In this document: positions 32,526-38,152 of the stretch, in pieces | Layout of the letters: every line of letters starts with the position of its first letter | Position numbering within the stretch: position 1 is the stretch's first letter | NCBI RefSeq assembly: GCF_000388065.1 | Contig: NW_009242976.1 | Coordinates: forward strand, 88,014 to 126,165 | Length of the DNA stretch: 38,152 nt | Source: Fonticula alba | Lineage: Eukaryota; Opisthokonta; Rotosphaerida; Fonticulaceae | Direction: 5' to 3' | The notes under the pieces: model-generated | Told to the model about the DNA's origin: nothing | Databases searched by the model: none | What the model saw: only the letters and a program-made list of their open reading frames with translations | Translations under genes and position numbers: made by a program

Positions 32526-35500
32526 GCCGTCGTCGGCACATCACCATCCGCTTCAGCAGTCGGCTTATGGTGGGCCTGCCGGCACCATGGGCTCCTATCT
32601 GCAGGCTGGCCGCTCGGATGCCCTGATGTCCGTGGCCCCTGCCCATGACCACCCGGAGGAGCATCACCCGGCTGAGCTGGGCCCGACCGCCACCACGGAT
32701 CCCTCCCACCCGGCAAACTGCTACTTCACATACCCCGGACAGGGGACGTCGGCTTCCTGCCTGCCGGGAGCCCCCGGGGCCCAGGCAGCTGGGCACTATT
32801 CCGACTTCCTGCCAGGGCCTCCGGGATCCGCCGGTGCTCCCCCTGGCACTTTCCCTGCCTTTTCGCCATCGATGCCAGGCACCATTCCCTCGCCCAACAC
32901 ACCGGCCCTTTCGTCATCGGTGCTCGGCGAGGAAGCCCCGGCAGACGTGGTCATGGTCGAGCCGGCGCGCGCGCCGATCGGTTCCATCATCACCGGCCCG
33001 ATGACCGGCTCGCCTCTCTCCGAGGTGGCCTCTTCGTCCCCGCACTCCGGGCAGTCTTTCTACTCGGATGCCGTGCCTTTCATCGGGAGTGCGTCTGGCC
33101 TCCTGATCACAAGCACCGTGGCTCCCGTCTCGCCTCCCAATGGCAAGGATCTTCCTTGGCCCGAGGTGTCGCGGGTCATCCCCCGCGAGGGATCCATCCG
33201 TGGCGGTGTCGAGGTGACCGTCCTTGGGCGCAACTTCATCGGTATGTGCTTCTCCCCTGTCGCCCTTCCCTTTCTCCCGCCCTCCCTCCCTGTTGCGCTG
33301 GTGGATGGATTGGACGGCGGCTGCATGTGTTCTGGCGGTTGGCATACTCACCTCTGCGTCTCTATCTCTCTCTCTCTCCCCCCCCCCTCCTCCTCCTCCT
33401 TCCACCAGACGGCGTCACCATCAACTTCGGCTGCTCCCAGGCCATGGTGCTGCAGGTGTGGAGTGACACGACGCTCATCTGCCTGCTGCCCCCGGCGGCT
33501 GAGCCGGGCGATGTTCCCGTAGATGTGACCCTCACTCAGGCGGCCCTTGAAGGGCTCCAGCGCACGGCCCTGTCGGCTCCTGGTGCCGAAACCTCGCCCT
33601 CTCCATCGATCCCGGCCTCGACGGCGCCTGGAGACCCTCCGGCCGACTCGCCCCCGGGTCCTGGCCCGAGCAATGTCCCCGACGCCAATGCCCGCGAGAT
33701 TGTCCTTTTCAGCTATCGCGACGACATGGACAAGGCCCTCATGGAGCTGGCCCTACGGGTGATCGGCGTGAAGGTCAATGAGAAGCCCGAAAATTCGAGC
33801 CAGGTGCGTCTTTGCACAGCCCTTTGTGCATGCGGTAAAGTGTGCATGTTGCCCTGCGCACCATCTCCACACCTTTAGCTCTGCTAACCCCCCCCCCCCC
33901 CCCAATTGCCCAGGTATCTGCCATGATGTCTACCTTGTCAAACTTCCTCAAGAGCGGCTTCCCATTCCTCAACACCGGGGGTGGTGCTGGTCCCTCCGAT
34001 GCGAGCGAGCCCATTGAGGAGATCCCCGACGAGCAGGTGGCCGAGCAGGCCCACAAGCATGTGGCCGAGTCCACCGACGCGTCTGCTGATTCCGATGCCG
34101 CGAGTGACGCCGGGATTGGCGATGGCTCGTCCGCCACTTCGACGCCTCCGCCACGCGCTGGACGCCCCCTCCGGCGGAGTAACTCCTTCTCCTCGATCCA
34201 CTCTGGCAGTTGTGCCAGTGGCACCACCGACTCCGGCCCGGGGGCATTGGAGCGTTCGCGGTCCTTCGACACTTCGCTCCTGGATCTGGACCTGGTGGAC
34301 CTGCATGGCGGCGTCCTGTCAGATGACTCCTCTGCCCCGCAAACCCCCCGGACCGAAGGCCAGTCGAATCCCTCCGAGGCTTCCCCCCCGTCGCGACTGC
34401 CTCCTGGCATGGAAATCGGCGGCGGCCAGGACGAGGAGACCATCCTGCGGGCCCTTTCCGCGGCTTATGGTTTCCGGACCTTCGGTCTGCCCTTCGAGCA
34501 CCGGTCCACGTCCGGGCATACGCTCCTCCACATGGCCGCCATCAGCAACTACTTCAGACTCTGTTGGTTCATCCTGGAGCGGGCCTTCTCGTCGGAGGTC
34601 CTGCACGCGGTGGACTTCTATGGCCGGACGCCTCTGCATCTGGCGATCATCCATGACCATCCGGTTGTGGCGACCCTCTTGCTGTTTGCCGGGGCCGATG
34701 CCTTTGCCACTGATGCCTATGGGCGAACTTGCCTGCAGTATGCCGCTGTGGGGTCGCGTTGCCGGTCGATCCTGGCCCGCATGCTTGCTCGGTCGGATTC
34801 CCCCCTGCACGCGGCGCGTCTCGGCACGAGCCCCAGGTCGGCCACCTTTGCGCGCTTGCGCTCCGAAATCCACGCCCTGCCGGAGCTCTTTGGCTCGGTC
34901 CCGGCCCTGCCGGCCGAGGCACGAGTTGGTGGCCCTGTCACTGCCACAACGGTCGCCGCTCATGGCCTGGCCGCCGACGCCAATGTCCGGCGGCCGATCG
35001 GGGCGGCCTCCGGCGCCGGGCCCACCTCTCCGGAGGCCTTCCTTCAGGAGATGAAGTCCTTCATCGACACGGTGGCCGATCGGGTGTCGAGTGTCTTCCA
35101 GCCGATTGGAGCCAGCTCGCTCAGCCTCTGGGACGATTACAGTTCCCTGGTGTCGGTCCATGCGGTGGACCTTTGGCAGTTGGCTCTCGGCAAGCTGTCC
35201 AGCATCCCCTCCTCGGTGGTGACTTCTTGGTCGGAGAATCTGGCCTACTATTTGCGCCAGCAGCAGCAGCAGCAGCAGGCCCAGGCCACGGGCGGTGTGT
35301 CGGCAGAATCCGACACATCCCCCGCCAACCCCGCGGCCGGGACCCCGGCAAGTGCTGAGGGTGCTGCTGCTGGGGCTCCCGCCACATCCACCCCGCCCGG
35401 TTCCACCAAGCGCCCAATCTCCCCGGCGCGACTGATGAACTTCCTCTATGCACTGGCGCTGAGTCCGTCAAGCAATCCGGCTGCTGCTTTGCAGGCCGCC

Positions 35501-35778
35501 CGCCAGGCAGCTGCCATCGATTCCGCTGCCACTCCTGTCGCCTCTGCCACTGCCACTACCACTGCCACTACTACTGCTACGGCTGCTGGTGCTGCTGGTG
35601 CTGCTGCTGCCGCGGCCGCTCCCGCGACCAAGTCTCTTCACACGCCACAGCAGCAGCAGCAGTTTGTCCGTCAAACGGTCACAATCGAAATGCGGCCCGG
35701 CCGCAAGCGCGATCGGATGCTTTTCAACTTCTGGGTCCCCATGCTCATTTGTATGTTTCCTCTCCTCTGCCTCTTGCC

Positions 35779-35813
<35 letters not shown>

Positions 35814-36167
35814 TCGCTTCCTCGCCGTCTGACCATGGACATCTCAAAACCACCTCCCATCATCATCGCCATCCTCCTCGACGCGACTCCACCCCGCCCA
35901 GCCTTCTTCGGTATCATGTTCCTCCTCAAGCTGGTCCCCTTCCTTTATCATAGCTACCACTCGGCCATGGTTGGGAGGACCGCCGCGGTCTCCGTTGCCG
36001 ACAAGCTGGCTGCCGTACCGGCCTCGACGGCGGCCGCCGTCGAGCAGGCCGCCACGAGCGTGGTCGAGAAGACCTCCGAGCATGCTGGCATTACGTCCTT
36101 CGTATCCGACACTGTCTCGCGCTTGATGGATCTCTTCCATAGCCAGGCGCCGATCATTGCCACCTAG
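28584..36167 (+). CDS. SPT23/MGA2-like membrane-tethered transcription factor (IPT, ankyrin, C-terminal TM)
   Basis: Eight exons, all phases consistent: 28584-29497, 29615-29714, 29818-30009, 30122-30558, 30681-33241, 33409-33803, 33914-35750 and 35902-36167; 2233 aa. In yeast, Spt23/Mga2 are ER-anchored factors released by ubiquitin/proteasome processing to induce fatty-acid desaturase. The N-terminal conserved module matches: VEILVACASDFSKGPVSMC and CVSRE (compare ASVVCASD, CSNCVQRE), RIIVFNSSQHIPL, RVRITCYSRHHQELTGY (compare ARITCYCRHH), VAPPIMVTDDHKS (compare TSPPIMITDDHKS). Exon 5 adds about 800 disordered residues rich in His, Gln and Pro. An IPT/TIG domain follows (PWPEVSRVIPREGSIRGG, VEVTVLGRNFIDGVTINFG). 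Ankyrin repeats include HTLLHMAAISNYF and YGRTPLHLAIIHDHPVV. A single TM (FNFWVPMLISFFGIMFLLKL) is built across the last intron, leaving a tail of about 80 residues. No CG-1 domain is seen, so it is not CAMTA. No obvious PPxY or LPKY ubiquitin-ligase site was seen. Confidence 0.85.
30626..30655. repeat. CA microsatellite in an SPT23-like intron
   Basis: (CA)15 lies within the intron between exons 4 and 5 of the SPT23-like gene (30559-30680), upstream of the acceptor GATGTAG. Confidence 0.92.
31746..31815 (+). repeat. CAC and CAG/CCG coding repeats (poly-His, Gln-Pro)
   Basis: A run of CAC/CAT codons (poly-His, from about 31721) is followed by alternating CAG-CCG codons (QPQPQP...) in exon 5 of the SPT23-like gene. 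Similar tracts occur at 31102-31170 and 32409-32530, the latter with long CAG stretches coding poly-Gln. All stay in frame. Confidence 0.88.
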
Positions 36168-38152
36168 CATTTACGTTGGCGGCTTTCCTTTCCTTGTATC
36201 CAATCAACCGATCCCTCTGTGGGAGGGACGAATGCAAATGCAATTGCTTGTAGATTACCTCTTCCCCCATCCATGTTGTACATGCCAGAAAATGGGCTCA
36301 AGTTGGTGTTGGCGCGCGCATGGGGCTGGTGCCCTGCGTTGTGTGTGTATGTGTGTGTGTGTGTGTATGTGTGTGGATGCGGTCTCGGCCACCGGGATCA
36401 ATCGTGTTACCCGGAGAAGGCATCATCATAAAGCACTGGCGGACTGAGGACGAGGGGCCTCGCATGGCGTAGAACAGAAGAAAAGATAGCTGAGTGGCCG
36501 TGTGGCCGTGTGGCCACGCCGCAACGGGAAAGGAAAAGGCTCGGGTGGAGAGCAGGAGCCAAGCGGCGGGGACAGAGGGGGAACACATCCACCAAACGGG
36601 GATCTGTGTGTGTGCGTGTGTGCGTGCGTGCGTGCGTGCGTGCGTGCGTGTGTGTGTGTGTGTGTGTGTGTGGATGGGCGGGAGGGCGTGGAAGTCTCCA
36701 TCACTTGTGAGAGGCGAAAGAAAAAAAAACGCACACCCAAGGCCACACAGGCTCGACCCCTGAGGGAGTCCGATCATCGGAAAGGGGTTCGGCTCATGAA
36801 GCCCTGGGGATCAGGGGGGCCGGCGCGCGAGCCACAGCCACGGCTGGCCCGGTGCGCCGGCACCACGCTCCTGGCGATCGGGAATACCATCAACCCCGAC
36901 CGGGCCGACGGGCTGACCCGGTGTGGGAACATGCTGCGGTCCTCGGCCAGGCCTCCCGGGTTCCCGGGAGGCCAGTTGTGTAGCCAGGCGGCAGGCGGGA
37001 GGGCGGGGGGGGGGGGGGACAGCAACACGGGGGCAGTTGGCTGGCCGGGGAGTGGTCGCCATTTTTGGGGCTGGGGACCGCGGGGCCCGACACCGGGGCG
37101 CGTCTCGGTCGGGACCCGGCTGCCCGGGGGAGTTGAGCGGGGCCCTGTCGCCAACCCTCTCCTGGTGTCCGCACGCGCCACTGCCCCAATGTTGGGGCGC
37201 GCCCCGGGCGTCTTTCCCCCGGGCGGCTGTTTCAGTTCCCCGGCCTCCTCGCTGACGACGCCCGGCGCTGGAGGGCGAGGGACACATGTGCGGGTCTCCG
37301 CTCGCCAGCTTCCTGTGGCCGGCCGGCCCCCCCCCCCCCCGGCCCTGCCGGAACACGCGGCGAGAGGGATACGCCCCCGGCCGGGGGACGCGCGGAGGGG
37401 CCTGGCCTTATCCATCATCAGTGGGCACCTAGGTCGGGGCGCAGCCGGGGGACCGCGTCCCAATGATTCCTGCGGCTTCGGTCGCCGGAAGATCTTTCCC
37501 TGCCGGGCCTTTCCCCGGCCGAGGAGAGCGAGTTCGCCCCAGGGGGCCAATGGCTGGTGCCCGCTGACCCGGGTAGCGCGGGGCATGTGGCCGAGAAACG
37601 GCAGGAGCGCAGGCAAGAGGCGCCGGCATCCTGCTGCCGCGTGTCCTCCTCCTGTGTGTCGACAAGCACGGGCATGAGGCCGGTGCCTCGGTCCTGGGCC
37701 GATCTGTTCCGTGGCCTGCCCGCCTGTTGCCCCGGCCTCCTCGGCTCCGGCCCCTTCCCCGCGCCGGGGGCCGAGGCCCAGCGGCGCCTGTGAAAGAGCA
37801 ATCCCCGCGCGGGCATGGTTTTTTTTTTTTTTCGGTCGCAGCGATGCCCCTTCTCGGCCGGGGCGGGCTTCGATTGGCAAGTCTCCCCCCCCCCCCCCGG
37901 CCGCAGAGCTGGCTATGGCTGGACAAGCTCGCCAAGGTGGTCCTCTCTCAACGTGGACGCTGGCGCCCGGCTGCGGAGCTTCCTTTTTTCCCTGACCTCT
38001 CCCCCTGCTCGGCTTCCATGGCCGCGAGGAGCCGGACCGTGGTGACCTGCCCTCGCCAGCAGCCCAGGCCATCTCCCTGGGTGAAACTCCCAAGGGGAGG
38101 CGCCTCGCCTTCGTCGTAACCAGGCGACGGTCCTCCCTCCCCTCCTTCTCCC
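36168..38152. other. Terminal region without a recognised gene
   Basis: Downstream of the SPT23-like stop lies mixed sequence, then TG runs at 36339-36374 and a TGCG/TG run at 36605-36672, A9 at 36720-36729, G runs near 37008-37018, C runs near 37329-37340 and 37886-37898, and a T14 run at about 37819-37832. Long open frames exist on both strands (up to about 440 codons on the minus strand), but their translations are Pro/Gly/Arg-rich and domain-free. I read them as chance open frames in very GC-rich DNA. A gene truncated by the window edge cannot be excluded. Confidence 0.5.

Noticed and set aside
36774-38093. A 439-codon minus-strand open frame
   Set aside because: Its translation is Pro/Gly/Arg-rich with no domain or periodic hydrophobic pattern. 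Long stop-free frames are expected here because the DNA is extremely GC-rich.

Overview
The window is eukaryotic nuclear DNA: very GC-rich, full of homopolymer and dinucleotide tracts, with spliced protein-coding genes, one Pol III tRNA gene, and no operons or ribosome binding sites. Gene content is opisthokont. It mixes animal-like genes (ALDH7A1/antiquitin, an SS18/SSXT SNH-domain protein, BLOC1S4, XRCC3, MUTYH with a MutT-like C-terminus) with one otherwise regarded as fungal (an SPT23/MGA2-type membrane-tethered transcription factor). An early-branching relative of fungi, such as a nucleariid of the Fonticula kind, fits best. That placement is inference.

Layout. 1-1368: low complexity, no recognised gene. 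1369-1441: tRNA-Glu(CTC), minus strand. 1780-5127: five-exon minus-strand gene for a type II membrane protein with fucosyltransferase-like motifs. 5189-5614: last exons of an unidentified minus-strand membrane protein. 6332-6357: a perfect 26-bp palindrome. 6897-7644: plus-strand SS18-like gene, convergent with MUTYH (7735-10124, minus). Behind MUTYH on the minus strand lie an XRCC3-like RAD51 paralogue (10461-12123), an isolated glycyl-tRNA synthetase exon (12542-12740) and eight-exon SRP72 (12981-15572). SRP72 is divergent from BLOC1S4 (16118-17049, plus). ALDH7A1 (18475-20406, plus) converges on the spliceosomal helicase DHX8/PRP22 (20955-25736, minus), which contains a 627-base assembly gap inside an Arg-Asp repeat. 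26300-26900 is a gene-free, AT-richer island packed with short perfect hairpins. 28584-36167 is the plus-strand SPT23/MGA2-like gene (8 exons, 2233 aa). 36168-38152 holds nothing I recognise.

How the genes relate. They are housekeeping genes in separate pathways: protein targeting (SRP72), base-excision and recombinational repair (MUTYH and XRCC3, adjacent), splicing (DHX8), endosome/lysosome-related organelles (BLOC1S4), lysine and aldehyde catabolism (ALDH7A1), chromatin co-activation (SS18-like) and membrane-linked transcription (SPT23-like). No functional cluster is evident.

Exon models were built by hand. I required homology to continue across each junction, codon phase to match, and GT...AG ends. 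A by-product is a striking 5' splice-site consensus, GTRCGT: in 31 inferred introns, position +4 is C in 24, T in 6, G in 1 and A in none. Together with the hairpin island and the SPT23-like factor, this is the most interesting feature of the window.
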